From the NCBI GenBank assembly GCA_030531555.1, contig JAUNNI010000008.1, positions 1,456-65,455 of the forward strand: a stretch of DNA of 64,000 nt, given 5' to 3'. The notes under the pieces were generated by a model. That model made no database searches. It was not told the DNA's origin and was given only the letters and a program-made list of their open reading frames with translations. The stretch is from Eubacteriales bacterium (GTDB lineage: Bacteria > Bacillota > Clostridia > Lachnospirales > Lachnospiraceae). How positions within the stretch are numbered: position 1 is the first letter of the stretch; each line of letters begins with the position of its first letter. Shown here piece by piece: positions 17,713 through 27,159 of the stretch. The position numbers were made by a program, and so were the translations under genes.

Positions 17713-18189
17713 CTAGAATAATCCCGCAAGAAGCATAACGATCTTACTTCCGCAACTCATGATGAATCCGGCAAGAATAACACCGCCCATAGCAGCTTTT
17801 ACACTTGTTTTAAAATCCATATTCAGGATACTGGCTGCTAAAGTACCGGTCCAGGCACCAGTTCCCGGAAGCGGAATACCTACAAACAAAAGCAAAGCAA
17901 AGAACAAGCCTCTTTTTCCTGCAGCACTTTCCAATTTTTTACCGCCACGTTCTCCCTTTTCCAAGAAAAAGTTTCCAATCTTGCCTAACACAGATGGTTT
18001 ATCACTAAGCCAAACCAAAATTTTTCTGGCAAATAAATAGATAAAAGGTACTGGAATCATATTTCCAATGATGGCGATCACATAACTTGGAATCAATGGT
18101 AATCCTAAAACCTGAGAAAATGGAATTGCTCCACGAAGCTCAACAATTGGTACCATGGATACCAAGAATACAAACAAATATTTTTTCAA
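17713..18189 (-). CDS. Small multidrug export family protein (PF06695-like)
   Basis: About 158 residues, highly hydrophobic with four to five helices. It contains VPIVELRGAIPF near the N-terminus and GIPLPGTGAWTGTLAAS in the middle, both typical of the Sm_multidrug_ex family, which is named for a weak drug-resistance report and has no firm function. Start: a TTG with AGGAG 7 nt ahead (ends at 18189). A GTG at 18211-18213 opens the frame earlier but lies on the ribosome site itself. Confidence 0.8.
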   Translation of the reverse strand: MKKYLFVFLVSMVPIVELRGAIPFSQVLGLPLIPSYVIAIIGNMIPVPFIYLFARKILVWLSDKPSVLGKIGNFFLEKGERGGKKLESAAGKRGLFFALLLFVGIPLPGTGAWTGTLAASILNMDFKTSVKAAMGGVILAGFIMSCGSKIVMLLAGLF

Positions 18190-18331
18190 TGTTCTTCTCC
18201 TTTTTCTTTCCACGCGAATTCAGCCTTATCGGAATCCCGAGCCCAAATACAGCGTGAAACAAATGCTGATTAACTATATAACAGAATCTCTGGAAAGTCA
18301 AATAAAAGCCTCTCCAAACTTTTCATCATTT

Positions 18332-19780
18332 TTACATCCTGTCTTTATTACGCAGTAAGGATGATTTCATTGTTGCAATGAATTCCTGATTGGTTCTGGA
18401 GTTCTTAAAAATACGTAAAATCTGTTCCATGCTTTCCTCCGAGTGAGGACCAGCCATCTCTCGATGCAGCGCATACCCTACTTCCATTTCTTCTTTGGTT
18501 AAAAGAAGATCCTCTCTTCGCGTTCCGGATTTCTGGATATTGATTGCTGGGAAGATTCGTTTTTCAGAAAGCTTACGATCAAGAACCACTTCCATATTAC
18601 CAGTTCCTTTAAATTCCTCAAAAACAACATCATCCATTTTACTTCCAGTGTCAACAAGGGCTGTTGCGAGAATCGTCAGACTTCCTCCTTCACGCATGTT
18701 TCTTGCTGCTCCAAAGAATTTCTTTGGCATGTGAAGAGCTGCCGGATCAAGACCACCAGAAAGAGTTCTTCCACTTGGAGGAACCAGAAGATTGTAAGCT
18801 CTGGCAAGACGAGTGATACTGTCAAGAAGAATAACAACATCTTCCTGATGTTCCACCAGACGTTTTGCACGCTCCAAAACCATCTCAGACACTTTACGAT
18901 GATGTTCTGGCAATTCATCAAAAGTGGAATAAATAACTTCCGCATTTTCTCCCTCAATGGACTCTCGGATATCGGTAACCTCTTCCGGACGTTCATCGAT
19001 CAGAAGAACGATCAATTTAATATTAGGGCTTGATTGAATAATACTTTTTGCAATTTGTTTTAAAAGGGTTGTTTTTCCTGTTTTTGGCTGAGAAACAATC
19101 ATGCCACGCTGCCCTTTACCAATCGGGGATAAAAGATCCAGCATACGCATGGAAACCGGCCCACCTGGGGACTCCAGATGGATTTTTTCATTTGGAAAGA
19201 TTGGTGTCAGATCTTCAAAATTCTTTCTTTTTTGTGCTTCATATGGCTTATATCCATTGACAGAATCAATATAAACCAAAGCGGCAAACTTATCATTTGG
19301 GGAATTAAACTTCGTGCTTCCACAAAGAATATCACCTGTTTTTAAATTAAACTTACGAATCTGAGAATGGGAAACATAAACATCATTTTCCCCGGAAAGA
19401 TAGTTATCACAACGAATAAATCCAAAGCCACCTTCTACCAATTCCAAAATCCCCTTGGTTTTTGTCTGGCGGTCGCCTCGATAAGAGGAAGTCTCTGCCA
19501 CTTGTTCAGAATATGCCTTTCCTTCTTCTATCTTACTTTCTGCCTCATATCTTTTTTCTTCGCTATTTCTTTCGTTACTATTATCTGTAACTTCTCTGTT
19601 TTCTACCTTTACAGAAGGAACAATTTCTACATTTTCTTTTTCAGAAAAGGATGGGGAAGTCGACTCATTTTCTTCTAATACACGAATCAAATCATCCTTT
19701 TTGAGTGCAGAAATGCCCTTTAACCCTCTTTCTTTTGCCTCTGCGCGAAGCTGGGCCAACGTCATTTTTGAATAATCCAT
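18332..19780 (-). CDS. rho: Transcription termination factor Rho
   Basis: 482 residues from an ATG with AAGGAG ahead; the frame extends 82 codons upstream, but those residues do not look like Rho. N-terminal SAP-like helix pair (about 5-37, [14 protein letters not shown]), a charged low-complexity linker (40-105), cold-shock RNA-binding domain (110-175, GGFGFIR), and a RecA-type ATPase with P-loop QPKTGKTT at 231-238, Walker [17 protein letters not shown] and the Q-loop/R-loop [10 protein letters not shown]. Hexameric RNA helicase that ends untranslated transcripts. The common neighbour rpmE does not follow; the next gene is the small exporter. Confidence 0.96.
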   Translation of the reverse strand: MDYSKMTLAQLRAEAKERGLKGISALKKDDLIRVLEENESTSPSFSEKENVEIVPSVKVENREVTDNSNERNSEEKRYEAESKIEEGKAYSEQVAETSSYRGDRQTKTKGILELVEGGFGFIRCDNYLSGENDVYVSHSQIRKFNLKTGDILCGSTKFNSPNDKFAALVYIDSVNGYKPYEAQKRKNFEDLTPIFPNEKIHLESPGGPVSMRMLDLLSPIGKGQRGMIVSQPKTGKTTLLKQIAKSIIQSSPNIKLIVLLIDERPEEVTDIRESIEGENAEVIYSTFDELPEHHRKVSEMVLERAKRLVEHQEDVVILLDSITRLARAYNLLVPPSGRTLSGGLDPAALHMPKKFFGAARNMREGGSLTILATALVDTGSKMDDVVFEEFKGTGNMEVVLDRKLSEKRIFPAINIQKSGTRREDLLLTKEEMEVGYALHREMAGPHSEESMEQILRIFKNSRTNQEFIATMKSSLLRNKDRM

Positions 19781-20116
19781 ATGGAATCTCCTTTTTATTA
19801 ATACTGATATCAAATCATTTCTTATGTATTCTTTTGTACAGTTTGTGGTATTTTTTCTGATGTTCGCTAAAATGAATAATCGTAGAATATAAGCATGGAA
19901 AGCCATGCAATCAATAAATGATATGGAAAAGAATCTTAAAAAACCTGTCACTATAATATTAAGGTCAAAAGATAATACGACTGATTTCGCTGCAAAGCAA
20001 CTTCCATCAGCCTGCAAAACATTCATCTTACATCATGATAACATAATCTCATTAAAAAACAACCTTTTTTCCATTCTCTTTCTTGCGTAAAAGAATAGCA
20101 AATGATAGAATAAATC
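19781..20116. other. Divergent intergenic region between rho and the radical SAM gene
   Basis: 336 nt without a convincing ORF. A plus-strand promoter lies at 20083-20111. On the rho side there is a long untranslated leader, as often seen for autoregulated rho, but I saw no clear hairpin or promoter there. Confidence 0.4.
20083..20111 (+). promoter_or_regulatory. Promoter of the radical SAM operon
   Basis: TTGCGT (20083-20088), 17-nt spacer, TAGAAT (20106-20111). Transcription would start near 20118, on top of the earliest TTG of the gene. Confidence 0.55.
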
Positions 20117-21064
20117 TTGTCTTTACAAAAATCACGTACAAAATGGATGAATCAAATGGAACGATATTACTCCTATTCCCGTTTTTTGAAGGAATATTTC
20201 GGAGAAAAAATATATAAAATATGTCTGGATGGAGGATTTACCTGTCCAAATCGAGACGGCAGTCTCTCCACATTGGGATGCCTTTTCTGTAGCGAAGGTG
20301 GCAGCGGCGAGTTCGCCGAACAAGCTCACCTTTCCATCACAGAACAGATTATCAAGGGCAAACAGCAAACCGCCAACAAATACCAGGGCGAAAAATACCT
20401 TGCCTATTTTCAGGCATTTACCAACACTTATGCCCCTGTTGAAAAGCTCCGTACTCTCTACGAGGAAGCGTTAAACCGAGAGGAAATATGCGGATTGATC
20501 ATCGGCACCCGACCTGATTGCTTACCAGAAGAAGTTTTGGATCTTCTAGAAGAGTTACAGAGCAAAAAACCTGTTTTTCTGGAATTAGGCTTTCAAACCT
20601 GCCATGATAAAACTGCTCGTTTCCTAAATCGCGGTTATGATTCCATCGTCTTTGCCGATGCCGTAAAACGTTGCGCCGAACACAAAATTCGTGTGAGCGC
20701 GCACATTATTCTTGGCTTACCAGGGGAAAGCATGGAAGACCAGTATGAGACGATTCATTTTCTTAATAAACTTCCGATTTCCGGAATCAAGATTTCCATG
20801 TTGTACCTTTTAAAAAATACACCGCTTGCTGCCCATTATGAAAAACATCCTTTTCCTTTATATACGATGGAAGAATATGTAGATGTCTTAGTGGGTTGCC
20901 TGGAACGTCTTCGTCCCGATATCGTTATCGAACGTATCACGGGGGATGGTCCGCGTAAACTCCTGATCGCACCAGAATGGATTTTACATAAACGATATGT
21001 GCTAAATACTATTCAAAAAGAATTAAAACTACGTAATACTTATCAAGGGAAGAACTATGTCTGA
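20117..21064 (+). CDS. TIGR01212-family (YhcC-like) radical SAM protein
   Basis: Up to 315 residues. A 4Fe-4S radical SAM enzyme with FTCPNRDGSLSTLGCLFC near residue 41; the CxxC spacing differs from classic CxxxCxxC, as expected for this family. Later motifs: GTRPDCLPEEVLDLL and GLPGESMEDQYETI. Substrate not established to my knowledge. The start is uncertain: the longest frame begins with TTG at 20117, which the promoter makes nearly leaderless; ATG at 20147 or 20156 would give about 305 or 302 residues but lack a Shine-Dalgarno site. It overlaps the next gene by 8 nt. Confidence 0.85.
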   Translation: MSLQKSRTKWMNQMERYYSYSRFLKEYFGEKIYKICLDGGFTCPNRDGSLSTLGCLFCSEGGSGEFAEQAHLSITEQIIKGKQQTANKYQGEKYLAYFQAFTNTYAPVEKLRTLYEEALNREEICGLIIGTRPDCLPEEVLDLLEELQSKKPVFLELGFQTCHDKTARFLNRGYDSIVFADAVKRCAEHKIRVSAHIILGLPGESMEDQYETIHFLNKLPISGIKISMLYLLKNTPLAAHYEKHPFPLYTMEEYVDVLVGCLERLRPDIVIERITGDGPRKLLIAPEWILHKRYVLNTIQKELKLRNTYQGKNYV

Positions 21065-21578
21065 AGAATCTTTAACACTATACAAATTAATGATTTTATA
21101 TATGCTCGATAACCTGGATTTTCCAATGACAACATCACAGCTCAGTGAATTCTTCGTCAACAATGGCTATACATCCTACTTTCATCTACAGCAAGCCATC
21201 AATGAATTAGACGATTCCGAATTCATCATGGGAAATGTGGTTCGCAATACAACCAATTATCATCTTACCATCTCCGGCAAAGAAACTCTGGATATGTTCG
21301 AACAGAAGATCCCGGAACCAATCAAGAAAGATATCCTCGACTATTTTGCCATGAAAAAATACCAGCTACGAAAAGAAGTGGATATCACAGCAGAATACTT
21401 CCCAACAAAAAAGGGAGAATACATGGTAAAAACCCAGATTAAAGAAAAAGGGACTATTTTAATGGAAATGAACCTCAACGTGATTTCCAAAGAACAGGCT
21501 ATTGAAGTCTGTGATAAATGGTCCGATAAATGTGAATCCGTATACAGCAAGATTATGGAGATATTGCTGTTGGATTAG
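21057..21578 (+). CDS. DUF4364 family protein
   Basis: 173 residues. The N-terminal 70 form a winged-helix-like region (TLYKLMILYMLDNLDFPMT, then SQLSEFFVNNGYTSYFHLQQAINEL), followed by YHLTISGKETLDMFEQKIP. The family is confined to Firmicutes and is thought to be PadR/DNA-binding-like, but its targets are unknown. The start lies inside the radical SAM gene behind AAGGGA, so the two are co-translated. It ends before a strong terminator. Confidence 0.85.
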   Translation: MSEESLTLYKLMILYMLDNLDFPMTTSQLSEFFVNNGYTSYFHLQQAINELDDSEFIMGNVVRNTTNYHLTISGKETLDMFEQKIPEPIKKDILDYFAMKKYQLRKEVDITAEYFPTKKGEYMVKTQIKEKGTILMEMNLNVISKEQAIEVCDKWSDKCESVYSKIMEILLLD

Positions 21579-21633
21579 GGGATTTGGTGGCCAGCGGCCT
21601 TCGAAGAGCCCTGAAAATTGCATCAACAATCCA

Positions 21634-21668
21634 AAGAGATGGAGAAAGGATCCTCCATCTCTTTTTTG
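21634..21668 (+). terminator. Terminator after the DUF4364 gene
   Basis: AGAGATGGAG (21635-21644) pairs with CTCCATCTCT (21653-21662), then six T. Confidence 0.9.
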
Positions 21669-22012
21669 TATCCAAACAGAATAACTGCCCATTGTCCCCA
21701 ACATTGCTCCGCACTACTCCTCCCGCTCGCCTATTCGCCCTGTCTACCGGCAAACTCCTCACTTCGGTTTTCAACCTCCGTTCGTCAAACAACCTCCCGA
21801 CAGGGCTAACATCGCAGTCGTCCTAACGTGCTCCCACAAAGTCGGCTACATGGGCAGTCCTTCAGCCTGGATAATCTATGTTTTTGTTGAGGATCCTTTT
21901 CAAATATATCTCTTCGGATTGTTTTTTGCTCTTTCGCGCCACTCCCGATGCCAATTCGAAGGCCGCATTTACTCTTTGGCCCCGAGAGGGGAAAGCGAAT
22001 GATGCTCTTTTT
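21669..22012. other. GC-richer non-coding region, possible structured RNA or repeat element
   Basis: About 340 nt with more C (plus strand) and G (minus strand) than its neighbours. Several short frames exist on both strands, but none has a ribosome site or a recognisable product. GCCCTGTC (21737-21744) pairs perfectly with GACAGGGC (21799-21806); inside lies a small GGTT/AACC hairpin. AAAGGATCCTC occurs near 21646 and, inverted, near 21890. It could be a structured RNA on the minus strand or a dispersed intergenic repeat; I cannot tell which. Confidence 0.4.
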
Positions 22013-22096
22013 CGTCTGACCGGGCACCGCCCACAGTCAGACGGTTTTCATTAACTTCGCATTTTCGTCTGACCAGGAAACACTCCCAGTCAGACG
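22013..22096. repeat. Two tandem hairpins with the same 8-bp stem
   Basis: CGTCTGAC and GTCAGACG form one hairpin at 22013-22043 and another at 22066-22096, 53 nt apart. Stems and flanks are conserved; the 15-nt loops differ. Both are followed by GGTTTTCATTAA-like sequence. Confidence 0.7.
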
Positions 22097-22102
22097 GTTT
22101 TC

Positions 22103-22142
22103 ATTAAAATAAAAATAGAGCTGCCACTTTCCGTGACAGCTC
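22103..22142 (-). terminator. Terminator of the tig-to-engB operon
   Basis: On the minus strand GAGCTG (22137-22142) pairs with CAGCTC (22118-22123), with CAC/GTG inside, followed by TATTTTTATTTT. Confidence 0.8.
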
Positions 22143-22198
22143 ATTTCGCTTCATTTTTTCAATTTTCGGGTCATCCGAAGGCCGCACCCTCGTATTCC

Positions 22199-22810
22199 TT
22201 ATTCCTCTGGAATCTCCATTTCTTCACCCAAAGCATAGGTCTCAATCAGTTCCCAAATCTCATCTCTTCCTGCTTTTGTCACTGCAGAAAATGGAATGAT
22301 TGGAACTCCTTCAATCACCTTCAGGCTTTCTTTTAAAATCTTCAGATGTTTCTGAAGCTGACTACGTTTAATTTTGTCTGCTTTGGTTGCTACAATTACT
22401 GGAGAATATCCATTACTTAAAATCCAACGATACATTTGGATATCATTGTTTGTTGGCGGATGTCTCAAATCAATGAGCAAGAATACCATTCTTAACTGTT
22501 TTGATTTATGGAGATAATTTTCAATCATTGGTCCCCATTTTGCCGCAACTTCTTTGGATACTTTTGCATATCCATATCCTGGAAGGTCAACAATATAAAT
22601 CTCCTGATTTACATTATAAAAGTTGATCGTCTGTGTTTTTCCAGGCTGGGAAGAAGTTCTTGCGAGGGACTTGCGATTCATTAAGGCATTGATCAGGGAA
22701 GATTTGCCCACATTTGATTTTCCGGCAAAGGCTACTTCAGGTAACTGGTTTTCCGGAAGCTTACTGGTGATTCCACAGACGGTTTCTAATGCCGCACTTT
22801 TAATAATCAT
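22199..22810 (-). CDS. engB: Ribosome biogenesis GTPase EngB (YsxC/YihA)
   Basis: 203 residues. A TRAFAC GTPase needed for 50S subunit assembly. G1 GKSNVGKSS at 30-38, G3 DLPGYG near 78, G4 TKADK near 145, all intact; it lacks extra domains, as usual. AAGGAG ahead of the ATG. It is the last gene of the tig-clpP-clpX-lon-engB order, 18 nt after lon. Confidence 0.95.
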   Translation of the reverse strand: MIIKSAALETVCGITSKLPENQLPEVAFAGKSNVGKSSLINALMNRKSLARTSSQPGKTQTINFYNVNQEIYIVDLPGYGYAKVSKEVAAKWGPMIENYLHKSKQLRMVFLLIDLRHPPTNNDIQMYRWILSNGYSPVIVATKADKIKRSQLQKHLKILKESLKVIEGVPIIPFSAVTKAGRDEIWELIETYALGEEMEIPEE

Positions 22811-22828
22811 CGTTTCGTCTCCTTTCTC

Positions 22829-25138
22829 TTAGGATAAGAGTGCTTTTTCTAAAACCTCTTCCATCTTGCTAACAAAGGAAATGGTCATTCCTTCTGTAAT
22901 TTCTTCTTCTAATGTTAATACATTATGCTCGTTCTTGATTGGAACAAGAACTTCTTTAATTCCTGCTGCTTTGGCAGCAAGTAATTTTTCTTTTAATCCA
23001 CCGATTGGAAGGACTTTTCCACGAAGGGTAATTTCCCCAGTCATGGCAAGGTCACTACGTACTTTTTTGCCGGTGATGGCAGAAAGCATGGCAGTGGCCA
23101 TGGTGATACCAGCACTTGGTCCATCTTTTGGCACAGCACCTTCTGGAATATGGATGTGGAGGTCATTCTTTTCGAAATATTCGGCTTCAATTCCATAAGA
23201 ATCTGCAATAGATCGAATATAACTAAGGCCGATTTCTGCGGATTCTTTCATGACATCTCCCATTCGACCAGTCAGTTTCATTTGTCCTTTTCCCGGCATT
23301 GTATTGACTTCGATGGATAAAGTATCTCCACCAACCGATGTCCAGGCAAGACCTCTTACAATTCCCACCTGTGGTTCTTCTAAACTATCTTCCTCATCAA
23401 ATGGAGCAACGTCGAGATAGGTTTCAAGCTGATCCAAATCCACATGAATTCCTTCTCCATTTACCAGGACATTTCTTGCTGCTTTATGCATGATGGTTCC
23501 GATAGTTCTTTCCAGATTTCGAACACCTGCTTCTCTGGTGTAACGTCGAATCATGCCATAGATGGCCTCATCGGTGATAGATACCTGATCTTCTGAAAGG
23601 CCAGATGCTTCTCTCTGTTTTTTCACCAGATAATTTTTAGCGATATGATATTTTTCATTTTCCGTGTAACTGGACACATCAATGATTTCCATACGGTCGC
23701 GAAGCGGTTTATCAATTAAAGAAAGATCATTGGCTGTTGCAATAAATAATACCTTGCTAAGATCCAATGGTACCTCAAGATAATGGTCACGGAAGTTCAC
23801 ATTCTGCTCTGCATCCAGCACTTCCAAAAGGGATGCTGCCACATCACCTTTATGGTTGCTGCTGGCTTTGTCTACTTCATCCAATAAAATGAGTGGATTA
23901 CATACACCAGCCTGACGGATGCTATCTGCGATACGACCCGGCATGGCTGCCACATAGGTCTTACGATGTCCTCGAATTTCTGCTTCATCACGAACGCCAC
24001 CCAAAGAGATACGAACGTATTTCTTTTCCAATGCTCTGGCGATGGATTTTGCTACAGAAGTTTTTCCTGTTCCCGGAGGACCTGCCAAACATAAAATTGT
24101 AGCACTGTTTTTTCCACTAAGATTACGAACAGCAAGATAATCCAGTACTCTTTCTTTTATCTTTTCCAAGCCATAGTGATCTTCTTCCAAGATTTCTTTG
24201 GCATGATTTAAATCGTTATTATCTGTAGTTGCCTTATTCCAAGGCATTTCCAACATGGTTTCAATATAGTTACGGATAGTAAAACTGTCCGCTGCCATCG
24301 GTGGAATAACCTTGAAACGTTTAATTTCTTTTTCAATTTTATCTTTAATCGATTCTGGAGCATCTAACTCTTTACAAGCTTTCAGATATTCATCTGCTTC
24401 CGATTCTAAATCTTCTTCTCCAAGTTCCTCACGAATTACCTTTTGTTGTTCACGAAGAAGGTATTCTTTCTGATTCTTGTCCACATTTTGTTTTACTTTC
24501 TGGGTAATCTCATTACGATAATCACTGATATCTACCTCTTCCATCAAAATAGTAAGAAGCATTTCACACTGTTTTCGTACACTTACCTCTTCTAAAATCT
24601 GTTGCTTGCGATCCAGATCGTAAGGAAGTTCTGAAATTATCGTATTAATAAGACGACAAAGTTCTACTTCTTCCTTAAAATCTTCAAATGGAATCTTCAA
24701 AAATCCAGGATTTTTCTCGGCGTATACCTTAGCCCAATCTTTGATACTGCGGAATAAGGCAGCTGCTTCTCCTTCATATTCTGGAAAATCTTCTTCTTCC
24801 ATCAGCTCGTATTCTGTTGCTAAAGACCCATCTTCTTCATAAAAATTGACCATGCGAGCTCTATATAATCCATCTACGAAAACACGCAAAACGCCTGTCC
24901 CCGCTTTTGCCATCTGGCCAATCTTGGCAACCGTTCCAATGTTGTATAAATCCTCTTCTTCCGGATCATCTTCCATAGGATCACGCTGTACTGCAAGAAA
25001 AATAATCTGGTCCTGATTCATAGCACGCTCTAATGCCTTCAAAGATTTGGTGCGGGACACCTCGAAATATGTATTCGTATCTGGATATACAATTTTTCCA
25101 CGCAATGCCAATACTGGCAATGTTCCATATTTATCCAT
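22829..25138 (-). CDS. lon: ATP-dependent protease Lon (LonA type)
   Basis: 769 residues. N-terminal LAN domain (LPVLALRGKIVYPDTNTYFEV), coiled coil, AAA+ module with Walker A GPPGTGKTS near 350 and Walker B LILLDEVDK near 417, and the Ser-Lys protease domain with Ser675 (DGPSAG) and Lys718 (GGLKEKLL). Degrades misfolded and regulatory proteins in the cytoplasm. Full length, no anomalies. It lies between clpX and engB, the usual Firmicute order. Confidence 0.97.
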   Translation of the reverse strand: MDKYGTLPVLALRGKIVYPDTNTYFEVSRTKSLKALERAMNQDQIIFLAVQRDPMEDDPEEEDLYNIGTVAKIGQMAKAGTGVLRVFVDGLYRARMVNFYEEDGSLATEYELMEEEDFPEYEGEAAALFRSIKDWAKVYAEKNPGFLKIPFEDFKEEVELCRLINTIISELPYDLDRKQQILEEVSVRKQCEMLLTILMEEVDISDYRNEITQKVKQNVDKNQKEYLLREQQKVIREELGEEDLESEADEYLKACKELDAPESIKDKIEKEIKRFKVIPPMAADSFTIRNYIETMLEMPWNKATTDNNDLNHAKEILEEDHYGLEKIKERVLDYLAVRNLSGKNSATILCLAGPPGTGKTSVAKSIARALEKKYVRISLGGVRDEAEIRGHRKTYVAAMPGRIADSIRQAGVCNPLILLDEVDKASSNHKGDVAASLLEVLDAEQNVNFRDHYLEVPLDLSKVLFIATANDLSLIDKPLRDRMEIIDVSSYTENEKYHIAKNYLVKKQREASGLSEDQVSITDEAIYGMIRRYTREAGVRNLERTIGTIMHKAARNVLVNGEGIHVDLDQLETYLDVAPFDEEDSLEEPQVGIVRGLAWTSVGGDTLSIEVNTMPGKGQMKLTGRMGDVMKESAEIGLSYIRSIADSYGIEAEYFEKNDLHIHIPEGAVPKDGPSAGITMATAMLSAITGKKVRSDLAMTGEITLRGKVLPIGGLKEKLLAAKAAGIKEVLVPIKNEHNVLTLEEEITEGMTISFVSKMEEVLEKALLS

Positions 25139-25160
25139 TTAAACCCCTTTATAAACAATG

Positions 25161-25203
25161 TAATAAAAAGCTGACACGTCATCATCGACTCCATGCCAGC
25201 TTC
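25161..25203 (-). terminator. Hairpin after clpX, likely partial terminator
   Basis: On the minus strand AAGCTGGCA pairs with TGTCAGCTT (mismatch in the middle) across a 17-nt loop, then TTTTATTA. It lies between clpX and lon. Confidence 0.6.
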
Positions 25204-25208
25204 CTTTC

Positions 25209-26453
25209 TTAGTTTTCCAAATTAATATAGGAGATCTCTGGTTCTGCTTCTCCTCTCACTGCTTCTGCAGTAATTAAGCAGCTTTCCACAGTCTCATCCG
25301 ATGGAATCTGATACATCAGATCAAGAACTACGGATTCCACAATTGAGCGAAGGCCTCTGGCTCCTGTATTTCTTGTGATCGCTTTCTTGGCGATTTCAAT
25401 CAATGCCTCCTCTGTGAAGTCCAGTCTTACTCCATCAAGTTCGAATAATTTCTGATACTGTTTTACTAAAGCACTCTTTGGCTCTGTAAGAATGCGAACA
25501 AGTGCATCTTCATCCAGTGGATTCAGAGATACATTGATTGGTACACGTCCAATAAATTCTGGAATCATACCAAATTTTACAAAGTCCTCTGGAAGAACCT
25601 GCTTGAATAAAGCGCCTAAATCTGCTTTACGTTTCTCCGTAATGTCCGCCTGGAAACCGATGGATTTCTGTCCGGTTCTATTTTCAATGATTTTTTCAAG
25701 ACCATCAAAGGCACCACCACAAATAAATAAAATGTTGGTAGTATCAATCTGAATCATTTCCTGATGAGGATGTTTTCTGCCACCCTGTGGTGGAACAGAT
25801 GCAACGGTACCTTCTAAAATTTTCAAAAGTGCCTGCTGTACACCTTCCCCGGATACATCACGGGTAATCGATGTATTTTCAGATTTACGTGTAATTTTAT
25901 CAATCTCATCAATGTAAATGATACCATGCTGTGCACGTTCAATATCATAATCTGCTGCCTGGATGATTTTAAGAAGAATGTTTTCCACATCTTCACCTAC
26001 ATATCCGGCTTCGGTTAATGCAGTTGCATCTGCAATGGCAAATGGTACATTAAGAACACGTGCCAATGTCTGAGCAAGCAATGTTTTACCCGAACCAGTT
26101 GGCCCAATCATAATGATATTACTCTTTTGTAATTCCACATCACTATGTAAGTTGGCATTGATTCGTTTATAGTGGTTGTAAACTGCAACAGAGAGAACTT
26201 TTTTCGCCTCTTCCTGACCGATTACATAATCATCAAGAAAGGCTTTCATCTCCTTTGGTTTCAGTAAATTAATGCCAAGATCCTCATCATAGGACATGGT
26301 GTCAAGTTCATCCTCAATAATATCGCTGCAGATATTGATGCACTCATCACAAATATATACGCCTTCCGGCCCTGCAATCAGTTTCTTTACGATATCCTGA
26401 TGTTTTCCACAAAAAGAACAGCGAATCTGCTTATTGTCGGAACGTGATGCCAT
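25209..26453 (-). CDS. clpX: ClpXP protease ATPase subunit ClpX
   Basis: 414 residues. N-terminal zinc-binding domain (CSFCGKHQ near 12, CDECINIC near 35), AAA+ domain with Walker A GPTGSGKT near 116 and Walker [10 protein letters not shown] near 177, pore loop GYVGED, and the IGF-type ClpP-binding loop as IGFQAD near 268. Unfolds substrates and feeds them to ClpP. It sits between clpP and lon. A terminator and a palindrome lie between clpP and clpX, so its level may be set separately from clpP. Confidence 0.97.
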   Translation of the reverse strand: MASRSDNKQIRCSFCGKHQDIVKKLIAGPEGVYICDECINICSDIIEDELDTMSYDEDLGINLLKPKEMKAFLDDYVIGQEEAKKVLSVAVYNHYKRINANLHSDVELQKSNIIMIGPTGSGKTLLAQTLARVLNVPFAIADATALTEAGYVGEDVENILLKIIQAADYDIERAQHGIIYIDEIDKITRKSENTSITRDVSGEGVQQALLKILEGTVASVPPQGGRKHPHQEMIQIDTTNILFICGGAFDGLEKIIENRTGQKSIGFQADITEKRKADLGALFKQVLPEDFVKFGMIPEFIGRVPINVSLNPLDEDALVRILTEPKSALVKQYQKLFELDGVRLDFTEEALIEIAKKAITRNTGARGLRSIVESVVLDLMYQIPSDETVESCLITAEAVRGEAEPEISYINLEN

Positions 26454-26470
26454 CTAGTCACCTCTTTCTA

Positions 26471-26486
26471 GGGAATCATGATTCCC
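26471..26486. repeat. Perfect 16-bp palindrome before clpX
   Basis: GGGAATCATGATTCCC, about 17 nt upstream of the clpX start and next to its ribosome site. It could be an operator or a hairpin acting on clpX translation. Confidence 0.5.
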
Positions 26487-26511
26487 AATATTAAAACCCT
26501 ATTTCACTAGC

Positions 26512-26550
26512 AAAGGTTACTGCGGATAAACCGCAGTAACCTTTGTTTAT
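26512..26550 (-). terminator. Terminator or attenuator between clpP and clpX
   Basis: AAAGGTTACTGCGG and CCGCAGTAACCTTT form a perfect 14-bp stem with a 5-nt loop immediately after clpP. The T run on the minus strand is short, so read-through is likely. Confidence 0.7.
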
Positions 26551-27135
26551 TTAAATACGTTTATCTACAACAATATCAATCAGACCATACTCTTTTGCCT
26601 GTTCAGCTGTCATCCAGTTATCGCGTTCTGTGTCCGCTTTTACTTTCTCATAGGTCTGACCGGTATTCTGTGCAAGAATACGATTCAGCTTTTCTTTTGT
26701 TCTCAAAATATGTTCTGCGGCAATTTCAATCTCTGTCGCCTGTCCCTGTGCACCGCCGGATGGCTGGTGAATCATGATCTCAGCGTTTGGAAGAGCCATA
26801 CGTTTGCCCTTTGTTCCGCCTGCGAGAAGGAAAGCACCCATGCTTGCTGCCATACCCATGCAGATTGTAGATACATCACATTTAATGAACTGCATGGTAT
26901 CATAGATTGCCATACCAGCTGTTACAGAACCACCAGGACTCATAATGTAAAGATTGATATCTTTATCTGGATCCTCAGATTCTAAAAATAACAACTGAGA
27001 AACAACCAAGCTGGCGGTTGCATCATTTACTTCTTCTCCAAGAAAAATGATTCTTTCCTTTAAAAGTCTGGAAAAAATATCATAAGATCTCTCACCATGA
27101 CTTGTCTGTTCTACTACATAAGGTACTAAACTCAA
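26551..27135 (-). CDS. clpP: ClpP protease catalytic subunit
   Basis: 194 residues. Catalytic triad Ser98 (GMAASMGAF), His123 (MIHQPSGG) and Asp172. It starts with TTG, placed 6 nt behind AGGAGG; there is no ATG or GTG alternative nearby and [19 protein letters not shown] is the correct N-terminus. Forms the double heptameric chamber for ClpX. Transcribed with tig just upstream (24-nt gap). Confidence 0.97.
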   Translation of the reverse strand: MSLVPYVVEQTSHGERSYDIFSRLLKERIIFLGEEVNDATASLVVSQLLFLESEDPDKDINLYIMSPGGSVTAGMAIYDTMQFIKCDVSTICMGMAASMGAFLLAGGTKGKRMALPNAEIMIHQPSGGAQGQATEIEIAAEHILRTKEKLNRILAQNTGQTYEKVKADTERDNWMTAEQAKEYGLIDIVVDKRI

Positions 27136-27159
27136 AATATGCCTCCTATTTTAACGAAA

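Noticed and set aside
18332..20026. Longer Rho starting 82 codons upstream
   Set aside because: The extra residues do not resemble Rho, and a good AAGGAG precedes the ATG at 19780.
21553..22027. Short frames on both strands in the engB-side intergenic region
   Set aside because: No ribosome site, odd composition and no recognisable domain; they overlap each other, so most cannot be genes.
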